The notes: generated from the letters alone by a model not told the origin. Counted from the stretch's first letter, positions 24,863 through 33,373 are shown. The stretch is DNA of 47,132 bases from CAIUKV01 sp041659105 (GCA_041659105.1 JBAZYX010000017.1:1-47132), one strand, 5' to 3'. Made by a program: numbers and translations.

Positions 24863-25879
24863 TCACGCGTCGTAGTCGACGACGACCTCGCGGCTGGTGG
24901 GAATGGCCTGACAGGTCAGCACCCAGCCACCGTCGACCTCGTCGACCGTGAGCGCGTTGTTCACCCGCATCGACGCCGCGCCCACGTCGAGGTGGGCCAT
25001 GCACGTCGCGCAGCTCCCGGATTCGCAGGAGAACGGTGCGCTCAGTCCGCCGCGGCGGGTCGCGTCGAGGATGGTGTCGCCGAGCTGGTAGTCGAGCGTG
25101 TGCTTGCGCCCCGCGAGGCGGACGACGAGCGACTCCGTGTGCGAGCTCTCGGTGAGCGTCGGCACCTCGCCCGGGGTGACGAACCGCTCCACGAACAGCT
25201 GCCCGGGGCGCACGCCGAGCGTCTCCAGGCCGGCCTCGACCACGTCCATGTACGGACCGGGGCCGCAGACGTAGAAGTGCGCGTCCGTGCGGTCCCCGAC
25301 GAGCGCCGCGCAGGCCGCCGCATCGAGGAAGCCCGAGTCCTCGTCGAGGTGGTGGTGGAGGGTGAGGCGTCCGCCCGACTCGGCCTCGAGCCGGTCGAGC
25401 TCGGCCGCGAAGATCACCGCGTCGGCGCTGCGGTTCGCGTACACGAGCACGAGCTCGCGGTCGGTGGTGGCGAGCGCGCTCTTGATGATCGAGATCACCG
25501 GCGTGATGCCACTGCCGCCGGCGAAGGCGACGATCGGCGCCGCGACCGGCTGGAGGACGAAGAGCCCGGCCGGGCGCATCACCTCGATGGTGTCGCCGGG
25601 CGCGAGGGTGTCGTTCATCCAGTTCGACATGACCCCGTCGGGGACGCGCTTCACGGCGGTCGCGAAGCGGTCGCCGGTGTCGGGCGAGCTCGACATCGAG
25701 TAGCAGCGCACGACCGCCTCGCCGTCGATCGTCACCCGGAACGTGCAGAACTGGCCGGCCACGTAGGCGAACGTGTCGGCGAGGTCGGCCGGGACGTCGA
25801 GCACGAACGACCGGGTGTCGGCCGTCTCGTCGACCACGTCGGCGATCGCGAGGGTGTGGTACTCGTGGTCGGGATGCAT
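24863..25879 (-). CDS. Ferredoxin-NAD(P)H reductase-type oxygenase reductase (KshB-like)
   Basis: ATG at 25879 gives 338 residues (MHPDHEYHTLAIADVVDETADTRS); the upstream open frame into the divergent gene is not real. Domain order is FAD (RCYSMSSSP), NAD (FAGGSGITPVISIIKSAL, VCGPGPYMD) and a C-terminal plant-type [2Fe-2S] ferredoxin with CESGSCATC and a last Cys in LTCQ. This matches reductases such as KshB/HmpX that feed electrons from NADH to Rieske oxygenases. The lone Rieske oxygenase at 20956 is a plausible partner. Transcription starts from a promoter shared, back to back, with the ligase gene at 26000. Confidence 0.9.
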   Translation of the reverse strand: MHPDHEYHTLAIADVVDETADTRSFVLDVPADLADTFAYVAGQFCTFRVTIDGEAVVRCYSMSSSPDTGDRFATAVKRVPDGVMSNWMNDTLAPGDTIEVMRPAGLFVLQPVAAPIVAFAGGSGITPVISIIKSALATTDRELVLVYANRSADAVIFAAELDRLEAESGGRLTLHHHLDEDSGFLDAAACAALVGDRTDAHFYVCGPGPYMDVVEAGLETLGVRPGQLFVERFVTPGEVPTLTESSHTESLVVRLAGRKHTLDYQLGDTILDATRRGGLSAPFSCESGSCATCMAHLDVGAASMRVNNALTVDEVDGGWVLTCQAIPTSREVVVDYDA

Positions 25880-25915
25880 CGTCGGTTCCCCACGGGGGCG
25901 GGCGGGAGCGTCCGC

Positions 25916-25968
25916 ATGATAAGCCGGTATCCGGTTCTTGCAAACCGGCTTCTCCCTGGTGTTAGTGT
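25916..25968. promoter_or_regulatory. Divergent promoters overlapping nested inverted repeats (operator)
   Basis: Leftward: TTGCAA (25938-25943) and TATCAT (complement at 25916-25921) with 16-nt spacing, driving the reductase gene. Rightward: the same self-complementary TTGCAA and TAGTGT at 25963-25968 with 19-nt spacing, driving the ligase gene. An outer inverted repeat AAGCCGGT (25921-25928) / ACCGGCTT (25944-25951) and an inner one CCGGTT (25931-25936) / AACCGG (25943-25948) surround the shared -35. This is a natural binding place for a TetR-type repressor controlling both directions. Confidence 0.55.
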
Positions 25969-25999
25969 CGGCGCCCACGAGCGCGACGGGGGGTTCGAG

Positions 26000-27606
26000 G
26001 TGCGCAGCGAGGTCACCTGGCCGACGATCCCGGCCATGGTCCGGGACGCCGCCCGCCGCTTCGGCGAGGCCGAGGCCGTGGTCGACGGCGACCGCCGGGT
26101 CGGGTTCCGCGCGCTCGCGGAGGTGGTCTCCGACGCGGCCCGGGCGCTGATGGCGTCGGGGATCGAGCCGGGCGATCGGGTCGCGGTGTGGGCCCCGAAC
26201 TCGCTGGAGTGGCTGGTCGCGGCCCTGGGCGTGACGACCGCGGGCGGCGTGCTCGTGCCCGTGAACACCCGCTTCAAGGGCGCCAGGCCGCGTACGTCCT
26301 CGCACGCAGCCGCGCCCGCGTGCTGTTCACGGTCCGCGGGTTCCTCGACACCGACTACCCGGCCCTCCTCGCCGAGTCGGGCGTGCCCCTCCCCGACCTC
26401 GCGCACACGGTGCTCCTCGCGGGCGAGCCCGGCGGCGGCGCGGTCGCGTGGGACGGGTTCCGCGCCCGCGGCGCAACGGTGGCCGCGGCCGACCTCGACG
26501 CTCGCGTGGACGCCATCGGGCCCGACGACCCCAGTGACGTCGTGTTCACCTCCGGCACGACCGGGAACCCGAAGGGCGTCGTGATGGCGCACGCCCAGGC
26601 ACTGCGCGCCTACCTCGACTGGTGCGACTGGGCGGGCCTGCGCGAGGGCGACCGGTACCTCATCGTCAACCCGTTCTTCCACATCTTCGGCTACAAGGCC
26701 GGCTGCCTCGCCTCCCTGATGCGCGGCGCCACGATCTTCCCGCTGGCCGTGTTCGACGTCGGCGTGGTGCTCGACATCGTCCAGCGCGAGCGCATCACCG
26801 TCCTCCCGGGCGCGCCGACGATCTACCAGTCGATCCTCGACTTCCCCGACCGGGGCGCGTACGACATCTCGTCGCTGCGGCTCGCGGTCACCGGCGCGGC
26901 CGACATCCCGGTCGCGCTCATCCAGCGGGTCCGTGCGGAGCTGCCGTTCGAGACGATCGTCACCGGCTACGGCCTCACCGAGGCCGGGACCGTCACCGGC
27001 AGCGCACCCGGCGACGACTTCGAGCACATCGCCACCACGGTCGGAGTGCCGTGGCCCGGCTTCGACGTGCGCACGGTCGACGCCACCGGCGCCGACGCGC
27101 CCGTGGGCGAGCCCGGCGAGGTGATCGTGCGGGGCGAGACCGTGATGCGCGGCTATCTCGACGACCCCGAGGCCACCGCCGCCGCGATCGACGCCGACGG
27201 CTTCCTGCACACCGGCGACCTCGGCACCCTCGACGCCGACGGCTACCTGCGCATCGTCGGCCGGATCAAGGACATGTTCATCGTCGGCGGGTTCAACGCC
27301 TACCCCGCGGAGATCGAGAACCTGCTGACGCGCCACCCGCGCGTCGCGCAGGCCGCGGTCATCGGCATCCCCGACGAGCGGCTCGGCGAGGTGGGCATGG
27401 CCTTCCTCGTGCTCGAGCCCGGACCCGCACTCGGCGCCGCCGAGATCATCGAGTGGTCGCGTGCCGAGATGGCCAACTTCAAGGTGCCGCGGCGAGTGGA
27501 GCTCGTGGACGAGCTCCCCGTCAACGCAACCGGCAAGATCGTCAAGGACGAGCTCCGCCAGCGAGCGAAGGGCGGAACGGGTGACAAGGAAACGAGTGCA
27601 CGATGA
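26000..27606 (+). pseudogene. Acyl-CoA ligase interrupted by a one-base frameshift
   Basis: GTG at 26000 (VRSEVTWPTIPAMVRDAARRF) opens an AMP-binding enzyme, but the frame breaks after NTRFKGA at about 26284. The rest continues in another frame from AAYVLARSRARVLFTV to the stop at 27606. Inserting one G after position 26284 restores the expected NTRFKGAEAAYVLARS. All later motifs are intact: DVVFTSGTTGNPKGVVMAH, VTGYGLTEAGTVTGS, GFLHTGDLGTLDADGYLRIVGR and NATGKIVKDEL. Length would be about 535 residues, normal for FadD3/FadD17-like ligases. The rest is well preserved, so this is either a very recent mutation or a sequence error. The 3' end is built from the repeat array. Confidence 0.85.
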
Positions 27607-27829
27607 GCCCTGAGCGAGCCATCGCACTGGAGGCGAAGGGCGTGGCCAGCGACAAGGAGACGAACGCACGATGAGCCCTGAGCGAGCCATCGCAGCAGAG
27701 CGAAGGGCGGAACGGGCGACAAGGAAACGAGTACACGATGAGCCCTGAGCGAGCCATCGCAACAGAGCGAAGGGCGTGGCCAGCGACAAGGAGACGAACG
27801 CACGATGAGCCCTGAGCGAGCAATCGCAG
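27563..27829 (+). repeat. Four imperfect 67-bp tandem repeats duplicating a translation start
   Basis: Four units carry the same block ATGAGCCCTGAGCGAGC (start codons at 27603, 27671, 27738 and 27805; spacings 68, 67, 67). Each is preceded by a caaggaRacga ribosome-binding region. Units 1 and 3 share one upstream version (ggcggaacggg) and units 2 and 4 another (ggcgtggccagc), so a two-unit block of about 135 bp was duplicated. The first unit supplies the last codons of the ligase, and the last supplies the real start of the Zn-ribbon gene. The three extra ATGs open frames of only about 23-26 codons. Confidence 0.93.
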
Positions 27830-28227
27830 ACGGCGTGTTCACATGGCCCTCCGACGACCCACAGCTGATCGGCAGCAAGTGCGCCGACTGCGGGATCGTG
27901 ACCTTTCCCACCCAGGACTCGTGCCCGCGCTGCGGGACGACGGCGATGGAGGAGCACCTCCTCGCCCGGCGGGGGACGCTCTGGGCCTGGACCACGCAGT
28001 CGTTCCCGCCGCCGGCGCCGTACGCGGGACCGACGGGCAAGGACTTCGTGCCGTTCGGCGTGGGGTACGTCGAGCTGCCCGGCGAGGTGAAGGTGGAGTC
28101 GCGGCTCACCGAGTCCGACCCCGAGAAGCTCGCGCACGGCATGGAGATGGAGCTCGTCCTGGTGCCGTTCCGCACCGACGACGACGGCAACGAGGTCGTG
28201 ACGTTCGCGTTCCGGCCCGTCGAATGA
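27805..28227 (+). CDS. DUF35-type Zn-ribbon/OB-fold acyl-CoA-binding protein
   Basis: A 140-residue protein. The rubredoxin-like zinc ribbon is KCADCGIVTFPTQDSCPRCG (two CxxC pairs) and is followed by an OB-fold with FVPFGVGYVELPGEVKVESRL and a closing VTFAFRPVE. Proteins of this family pair with thiolase-like partners, as in the ChsH2/Ltp2 steroid aldolase system or acetoacetyl-CoA-type thiolase complexes. The thiolase-like gene starts 55 nt downstream, which supports that role. The start used is the last of four nearly identical ATG contexts created by the repeat array; the residues MSPERAIA come from the repeat. Confidence 0.88.
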   Translation: MSPERAIADGVFTWPSDDPQLIGSKCADCGIVTFPTQDSCPRCGTTAMEEHLLARRGTLWAWTTQSFPPPAPYAGPTGKDFVPFGVGYVELPGEVKVESRLTESDPEKLAHGMEMELVLVPFRTDDDGNEVVTFAFRPVE

Positions 28228-28282
28228 GCGCAGCGAGCGAGACCAGAGAGCCGACTGAGCGGACGCTGGGGACGGAGGATCA

Positions 28283-29428
28283 ATGATGGACGTGGCGATC
28301 GTCGGAACGGGGTTGCACCCCTTCGGCCGCTTCCCCGGCATGACCGCGATCGAGATGGGCGCGGTCGCGATCCGCGCGGCGCTCGCTGATGCGGGCGTGC
28401 AGTGGCGTGACATCGAGTTCGCGTTCGCGGGGAGCTACGAGGTCGACAACCCCGACGCCGTCGTCGCCCTGATGGGCCTCACCGGCATCCCGTTCACCGA
28501 CGTCTACAACGGCTGCGCCACCGCCGCGAGCGCGCTCACGCTCGCGGCGAACACGATCCGCCTCGGCGACCACCGCCTCGGCATCGCGGTCGGCATGGAC
28601 AAGCACCCGCCTGGCGCGTTCGGCGCGGACCCGCGGCTCTACGCGTGCCCGGAGTGGTACGGCGAGGTCGGCCAGTTCGTCACCACGAAGTTCTTCGGCA
28701 TGAAGATCAACAAGTACATGCACGACCACGGGATCTCGCCGCGGACGCTCGCGCGGGTCGCGGCGAAGAACTACCGCAACGGTTCGCTCAACCCGAACGC
28801 GTTCCGGCGCAAGCCGCTGTCCGAAGAGGAGATCCTCGGGTCGCCGTACCTCAACTACCCACTGACGCAGTACATGTTCTGCGCCCCCGACGAGGGTGCG
28901 GCCGCGGTGATCCTCTGCCCGGCCGAGGACGCGCACAAGTACACCGACTCGCCCATCTACCTGCGGGCCACGACCGTGCGCACCCGCCGTCTCGGTGCGT
29001 TCGAGGTGCACCACCCGTGGCTGCCGATCGAGCAGACCGTGGGCCCGACGGTCGACGCGTCCCGCGCGGCGTACGAGATGGCCGGAATCGGCCCAGAGGA
29101 CGTCGACGTGATCCAGCTCCAGGACACCGACGCCGGCGCCGAGGTGATCCACCTCGCCGAGAACGGCTTCTGCGCCGACGGCGACCAGGAGGCCTTGATC
29201 GCCGACGGCGCGACCGAGATCGACGGGCCGCTGCCGGTGAACACCGACGGCGGACTCATCGCCAACGGCGAGCCGGTCGGCGCGTCGGGCCTGCGCCAGG
29301 TGCACGAGATCGCGCTCCAGCTGCGGGGCCGCGCCGGTGAGCGTCAGGTGCCGGGCAACCCGAAGGTCGGGTACACGCAGCTCTACGGCGCCCCCGGCAC
29401 CGCCGGCGTGTCGATCCTGTCGATCTGA
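28283..29428 (+). CDS. Thiolase-like protein (SCP-x/lipid-transfer type)
   Basis: A 381-residue thiolase-fold protein; ATG at 28283 (or 28286) follows ggagg at about 6 nt. Cys78 in VYNGCATAASALTLA is at the nucleophile position. The usual HDCF-type segment is replaced by VIQLQDTDAGAEVIHLAENG, and the later NTDGGLIANGEPVGASGLRQVHE loop carries the conserved His. The C-terminal catalytic Cys is missing (GAPGTAGVSILSI). This is the pattern of non-thiolytic or aldolase-type members such as Ltp2, which work with a DUF35 partner, here the gene just upstream. It overlaps the next acyl-CoA dehydrogenase gene (TGATG). Confidence 0.88.
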   Translation: MMDVAIVGTGLHPFGRFPGMTAIEMGAVAIRAALADAGVQWRDIEFAFAGSYEVDNPDAVVALMGLTGIPFTDVYNGCATAASALTLAANTIRLGDHRLGIAVGMDKHPPGAFGADPRLYACPEWYGEVGQFVTTKFFGMKINKYMHDHGISPRTLARVAAKNYRNGSLNPNAFRRKPLSEEEILGSPYLNYPLTQYMFCAPDEGAAAVILCPAEDAHKYTDSPIYLRATTVRTRRLGAFEVHHPWLPIEQTVGPTVDASRAAYEMAGIGPEDVDVIQLQDTDAGAEVIHLAENGFCADGDQEALIADGATEIDGPLPVNTDGGLIANGEPVGASGLRQVHEIALQLRGRAGERQVPGNPKVGYTQLYGAPGTAGVSILSI

Positions 29429-30582
29429 TGCTCACCAACCGGCCCACCGACCCGGAGATCCGGGCGGAGATGATCGCGACCGTGCACAAGTGGGTCGCCC
29501 GCGAGGTGATCCCGGTCGCGAGCGACCTCGAGCACGCCGACGAGTACCCCGCGGCGATCGTCGACGCAATGAAGGAGCTCGGACTGTTCGGGCTCACCAT
29601 CCCCGAGGAGTACGGCGGCCTCGGGCTCGACCTGCTCACCTACATCGGGGTGATCGAGGAGCTCGCGTACGGGTGGATGACGCTCTCGGGCGTGATCAAC
29701 ACGCACACGATGTGCGCGACGTTGATCGGCACGTACGGCACCGACGAGCAGAAGCAGCGGTGGCTGCCGCAGATGGTCGGCGGCGGGCGGCGCGGCGCGT
29801 TGAGCCTGTCGGAGCCCGACGCGGGGACCGACACCCGCAACATCGCGTGCCGTGCGGTGCGCGACGGCGACGAGTGGGTGGTCAACGGCACGAAGGCGTG
29901 GGTGACCAACGGCGAGCGGGCCGGCATCGTGGCCCTGGCCGCGCGCACCGAGGAGGGCGTGTCCGCGTTCATCCTCGAGAAGGACCCCGGGCCGGTGTTC
30001 GAGGGCCTGTCGGTGTCGAAGAACGTGGGCAAGCTCGGGTACAAGGGCATCGAGACGGTGGAGATGGCCTACGTCGACCACCGCATTCCGGCCGACGCGC
30101 TGATCGGGGACCTCGGGCGGGGGCTGCCCCAGATCCTGAGCGTGCTCGAGGTGGGTCGCATCAACATCGCGGCCCGCGCGGTGGGCGTGGCGCGCGCCGC
30201 GTTCGACGCCGCGCTCGCGTACGCGCAGCAGCGGGTGACGATGGGCAAGCCGATCGCCGAGCACCAGGCGATCCAGCTCAAGCTCGCCGACATGGCCACG
30301 CGGCTCGAAGCCGCGCGGCTGCTGACGAAGTCGGCCGCGGAGCGCAAGCAGGCCGGGGAGCGCTGCGACGTCGAGGCCGGCATGGCCAAGCTGTTCGCGA
30401 GCGAGACCGCGCTCGAGCTCGCGACCGAGTCGATGCGGATCCACGGCGGCGTCGGCTACACGACCGAGCTGCCGGTGGAGCGCTACTACCGCGACGCGCC
30501 GCTGATGATCATCGGCGAAGGCACCAACGAGATCCAGCGCATCGTCATCGCCCGCGGTCTCCTCGCCCGCGCCCAGGAGTAG
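29428..30582 (+). CDS. Acyl-CoA dehydrogenase
   Basis: A 384-residue FAD enzyme whose ATG overlaps the thiolase stop by one base. Features are GALSLSEPDAGTDTRNIACRAV, WVVNGTKAWVTNGERAG, FEGLSVSKNVGKLGYKGIETVEM, QQRVTMGKPIAEHQAIQLKLADMA and IHGGVGYTTELPVERYYRDAPLMIIGEGTNEIQR. The Glu of GEGTNEIQ is the probable catalytic base. As a full-length single gene it should act alone as a homotetramer, unlike the paired dehydrogenases later in the window. It is the third gene of the Zn-ribbon / thiolase / dehydrogenase unit and would supply the enoyl-CoA for that pathway. It converges on 30595 with a 12-nt gap. Confidence 0.93.
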   Translation: MLTNRPTDPEIRAEMIATVHKWVAREVIPVASDLEHADEYPAAIVDAMKELGLFGLTIPEEYGGLGLDLLTYIGVIEELAYGWMTLSGVINTHTMCATLIGTYGTDEQKQRWLPQMVGGGRRGALSLSEPDAGTDTRNIACRAVRDGDEWVVNGTKAWVTNGERAGIVALAARTEEGVSAFILEKDPGPVFEGLSVSKNVGKLGYKGIETVEMAYVDHRIPADALIGDLGRGLPQILSVLEVGRINIAARAVGVARAAFDAALAYAQQRVTMGKPIAEHQAIQLKLADMATRLEAARLLTKSAAERKQAGERCDVEAGMAKLFASETALELATESMRIHGGVGYTTELPVERYYRDAPLMIIGEGTNEIQRIVIARGLLARAQE

Positions 30583-30594
30583 CGACCAGGCAGC

Positions 30595-31623
30595 TCAGAG
30601 GTCGAGCTGGTCGCGCATGGTGGAGCGCTCGAGCATCCCGTAGGTCTCCTCGCCGTCCCAGCGGTAGCGCACACCGCCCTGGAACAGCACCGGGAAGTCG
30701 GGGTACTCGGGCATCCCCAGCTCGTAGGTCGAGAACACGGTCTCGCCCTCGATCCGGACGACCCCGTCGTCGATCTCCAGCTCGAGCGAGACGTCCTCCC
30801 CCTTCGCGGTGAGCGTGTGCAGCCACGGCGCCTTCCGCACCCGGGCCGGGACCAGCTCGCCGTCACCGGAGAAGACGTATCCCTCGTTGTACGACGCGCT
30901 GCCGTCGGGTCGGGGCGGGTACGCGATGTAGCCGAACGCCCGGCCGCTCGGGAAGAGCGCCGACTGCCACGCGTGGCCCCAGAACTCGCTGACGTCGCGG
31001 ATGCCCTGGCGCCGGATGCGCAACCCGGTGCCGGTGAAGGCGTGCTCCTCCCCGTGGACGCGCACCGCACCCTCGGCCCGGAACAGCTGCTCGTAGCGCG
31101 GCCCACCCATGAACGCGCCCTCGATCGAGTTGGCGAGCTTGTCCGCCGCGTCGGCGACCATCGTCCCCTGGATCCACGGCGGCACCGCCATGGTCGCCTC
31201 GACCTCGAACTCGAGGTCGACGAGCGGTCCGTCGAGGCTTCCGGCGATCTCCGCGGCGGTCGACAGCTCCACCGCCTGACCCCGGAAGCTGGCCGTCCAG
31301 GTCCGGAACGGCTCGACCAGGCGGAACACGAGCGGGCCGGCGCCGAACACGGTCGCCTTGCCGTCGGGGCCCTGAGCCGCGAGCGACGGGCCGTGGCCGC
31401 GGAGGCGGTACACCCGACCGTCGGCGAGCCCGACGTTCACCTGGAGCTCGTGCTTCTCCCAATCGGGCGCGCACGCCTCGACCGCGAACCGGGGCAGCCC
31501 GACCGCGCCGCGGTCGTCGGACACCCACATGTTCACGGCGTCGCGCATGCCCGGCGTGTCGGGGCACTCGGGGAACACGTACTCGCGATCGGCGTCGAGA
31601 CCGCCGGTCAGGTCGATGGCCAT
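30595..31623 (-). CDS. Conserved hypothetical protein, beta-rich (DUF7064/7065-like)
   Basis: ATG at 31623 (MAIDLTGGLDADREYVFPECPDTPGMRDAVNMWVSDDRG) gives 342 residues; the longer open frame runs through the sulfotransferase gene. The protein looks like repeated beta-sheet halves (an N-terminal VNMWVSDDRGAVGLPRFAVEA and a C-terminal AFGYIAYPPRPDGSASYNEGYVFSGD). This resembles the DUF7064/DUF7065 lipocalin-like proteins found in actinobacterial lipid and steroid loci. No enzyme motif is seen. It follows the sulfotransferase by 16 nt on the same strand and probably shares its transcript. Confidence 0.75.
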   Translation of the reverse strand: MAIDLTGGLDADREYVFPECPDTPGMRDAVNMWVSDDRGAVGLPRFAVEACAPDWEKHELQVNVGLADGRVYRLRGHGPSLAAQGPDGKATVFGAGPLVFRLVEPFRTWTASFRGQAVELSTAAEIAGSLDGPLVDLEFEVEATMAVPPWIQGTMVADAADKLANSIEGAFMGGPRYEQLFRAEGAVRVHGEEHAFTGTGLRIRRQGIRDVSEFWGHAWQSALFPSGRAFGYIAYPPRPDGSASYNEGYVFSGDGELVPARVRKAPWLHTLTAKGEDVSLELEIDDGVVRIEGETVFSTYELGMPEYPDFPVLFQGGVRYRWDGEETYGMLERSTMRDQLDL

Positions 31624-31639
31624 CGGGGATCCTCTCGGT

Positions 31640-32785
31640 TCATCGGGTCGTCCACGCGGCCACGCGCGTGACGTAGTCGGCGAACAGCGGGCGGACCGCG
31701 GCGAGGTCGATCCCGAACGTGGCCGGATCGGGGTGCACCGAGGTCGCTCTCGTCTCCGCGTTCTCCTGCCACCACCGGCGCATCCCGGTCTCGAACTCCT
31801 CGGACACGGGCTCGCCCAGCCACGCGTACAGGCCGCGCACCTCGGCGATCGGGTCCTGCTGCATCGCGCGGAAGTCGATGTCGTAGAAGCGGTCGTCGTT
31901 CCCGGCGTCGCGGAACGCGAGCGCGCGACGCATGCCGACCGACCACTGCTCGACGTTGAGGCGGCCGATGTAGCGCAGGTCGAGGTCGTCGGAGAACATC
32001 TGCCCGACCTCGGCGTAGAGGTCGGCAACCGAGACGATCACCTCAGCCGGGTCACGGTGTGTCATCACGAACCGCGCGTCGGGGAATGCGCGGTCGAAGT
32101 GGTCGAGGAACAGCAGGTGGTTCGGGCACTTGAGCCGCCACGGCTTCGCGGGCGTGCCCCACTGGAGCAGCTTCAGCGTGCGCCGCTCGTACTCGTACGT
32201 GGGCGTGAGGTCGGCCTCGACCAGCCACTCCGAGTACGTCGGGATCTGCGCGTACGCCTGGAACAGCTGCGACTTGAAGTCGAGGGCCATCAGGTCCTGG
32301 CACTCGTACGGACCGGTCGGGGTGCTCGGGACCAGCTGCCCGATGCGCGGGAACGCCTGTTCCTGCATCTCCATCTCGGCCTCCGCCCGCGCGACGCGGG
32401 GATCCGGTCCCTCCACGGTCGACGGCGGGGGGCACGGCTCGGCCGACTCGTACCGGCGCAGCGAACGGGCGGCGGGGTCCTCGCCGAGGAGGAACGACAG
32501 CGCCGTCGACCCGGTGCGCGGCAGTCCGAGCCCGACCAGCGGCGCCACGATCGGCTCGTCGTCGATGTCGGGGTGCCGGCGGTACCAGTCCTCGATCTGC
32601 AGGCGCTGCGAGAGCAGCCGCTGGACCTGGTGTGGGAGCGCGAGCTCACCCACGGCGTTGAGGTGGGCCTCGGTACGCAGCGACCGCACCAGGATCTCGA
32701 GCCCCTCGCGGAACGAGTCGTCGCCGAAGTCGTCGAGTCCCGTCTCGGCGCGCGCCGCGTCCATGAGGTCGTCGTGCTGCGTCAC
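31640..32785 (-). CDS. PAPS-dependent sulfotransferase family protein
   Basis: A 381-residue protein from GTG at 32785, with a ggggggac ribosome-binding region. The 5'-phosphosulfate loop is VGLGLPRTGSTALSFLLGED and the 3'-phosphate segment is HRDPAEVIVSVADLYAEV. The C-terminal part (FYDIDFRAMQQDPIAEVRGLYAWLGEPVSEEF) is typical of the bacterial Sulfotransfer_3 group, such as Stf0-like and mycobacterial proteins. It would transfer sulfate from PAPS to a lipid or small alcohol. It is followed after 16 nt by the beta-rich protein and is divergent from the SRPBCC gene at 32880. Confidence 0.88.
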   Translation of the reverse strand: MTQHDDLMDAARAETGLDDFGDDSFREGLEILVRSLRTEAHLNAVGELALPHQVQRLLSQRLQIEDWYRRHPDIDDEPIVAPLVGLGLPRTGSTALSFLLGEDPAARSLRRYESAEPCPPPSTVEGPDPRVARAEAEMEMQEQAFPRIGQLVPSTPTGPYECQDLMALDFKSQLFQAYAQIPTYSEWLVEADLTPTYEYERRTLKLLQWGTPAKPWRLKCPNHLLFLDHFDRAFPDARFVMTHRDPAEVIVSVADLYAEVGQMFSDDLDLRYIGRLNVEQWSVGMRRALAFRDAGNDDRFYDIDFRAMQQDPIAEVRGLYAWLGEPVSEEFETGMRRWWQENAETRATSVHPDPATFGIDLAAVRPLFADYVTRVAAWTTR

Positions 32786-32866
32786 GTGTCCCCCCGATCG
32801 CGCGCTCGCCGGGGGACGCTACCGAAGCAGCGCTCACCCGGCCAGCGACGCACGCGAGCCGTGCCG

Positions 32867-32872
32867 TACCAT
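32867..32872 (+). promoter_or_regulatory. -10 box TACCAT, probable leaderless start
   Basis: TACCAT ends 7 nt before the GTG at 32880 of the SRPBCC gene. No Shine-Dalgarno sequence lies between them. Confidence 0.5.
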
Positions 32873-32879
32873 CTCGGCC

Positions 32880-33344
32880 GTGGCCGATACCTACGTCGTG
32901 GAGCGGGAGCAGCGCATCGAGGGCCCTCCGGCCGCGGTGTTCGAGCGGATCGTCGACTTCCGGCGGTGGCAGTCGTGGTCGCCGTGGGAGGAGACCGACC
33001 CGGGGCTCTGGCGCGGGTACTCCGGCGCGCCGTCGGGTGTCGGCGCGCTCTACGAGTGGGCCGGCAACCGCAAGGCGGGCGCAGGCCGCATGACGATCAC
33101 CGCGGTGCAACCCGACGAATCCGTGACGATCGACCTGCAGTTCCTCAAGCCGTTCAAGTCGAAGGGCACGGTGGTGCTCACGCTGCGGCCGGAAGGCACG
33201 GCGACCGTCGTCCGCTGGACCATGACCGGGCGCCAGACGCTCATGATCAGGTTCTTCGGGATCTTCATGTCCATGGACAAGATCATCGGGCCCGACTTCG
33301 AGAAGGGCCTCGCGCGCCTCAAGGCCGACGTCGAGACGACCTGA
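32880..33344 (+). CDS. SRPBCC (START-like) family protein
   Basis: A 154-residue protein from GTG at 32880 (VADTYVVEREQRIEGPPAAVFERIVDFRRWQSWSPWEE). The helix-grip fold is visible: the N-terminal strand and the VFERIVDFRRWQSWSPW motif, a central glycine-rich segment GVGALYEWAGNRKAGAGRMTI, and the C-terminal long helix DFEKGLARLKADVE. Such polyketide cyclase-like proteins bind hydrophobic ligands in a deep cavity. No specific ligand is known. Its start is supported by the -10 box 7 nt upstream. A further small gene with its own promoter follows 35 nt later. Confidence 0.85.
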   Translation: MADTYVVEREQRIEGPPAAVFERIVDFRRWQSWSPWEETDPGLWRGYSGAPSGVGALYEWAGNRKAGAGRMTITAVQPDESVTIDLQFLKPFKSKGTVVLTLRPEGTATVVRWTMTGRQTLMIRFFGIFMSMDKIIGPDFEKGLARLKADVETT

Positions 33345-33367
33345 CGCCCCGATCTCGGAGCGCCCGG

Positions 33368-33373
33368 TACGAT
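33368..33373 (+). promoter_or_regulatory. -10 box TACGAT, probable leaderless start
   Basis: TACGAT ends 6 nt before the ATG at 33380, matching the leaderless layout of other genes here. Confidence 0.5.

Noticed and set aside
27563..27829. CRISPR array or mobile-element ends
   Set aside because: The units follow each other without unique spacers, are longer than CRISPR repeats and contain gene-start sequence. No cas or transposase genes are present.
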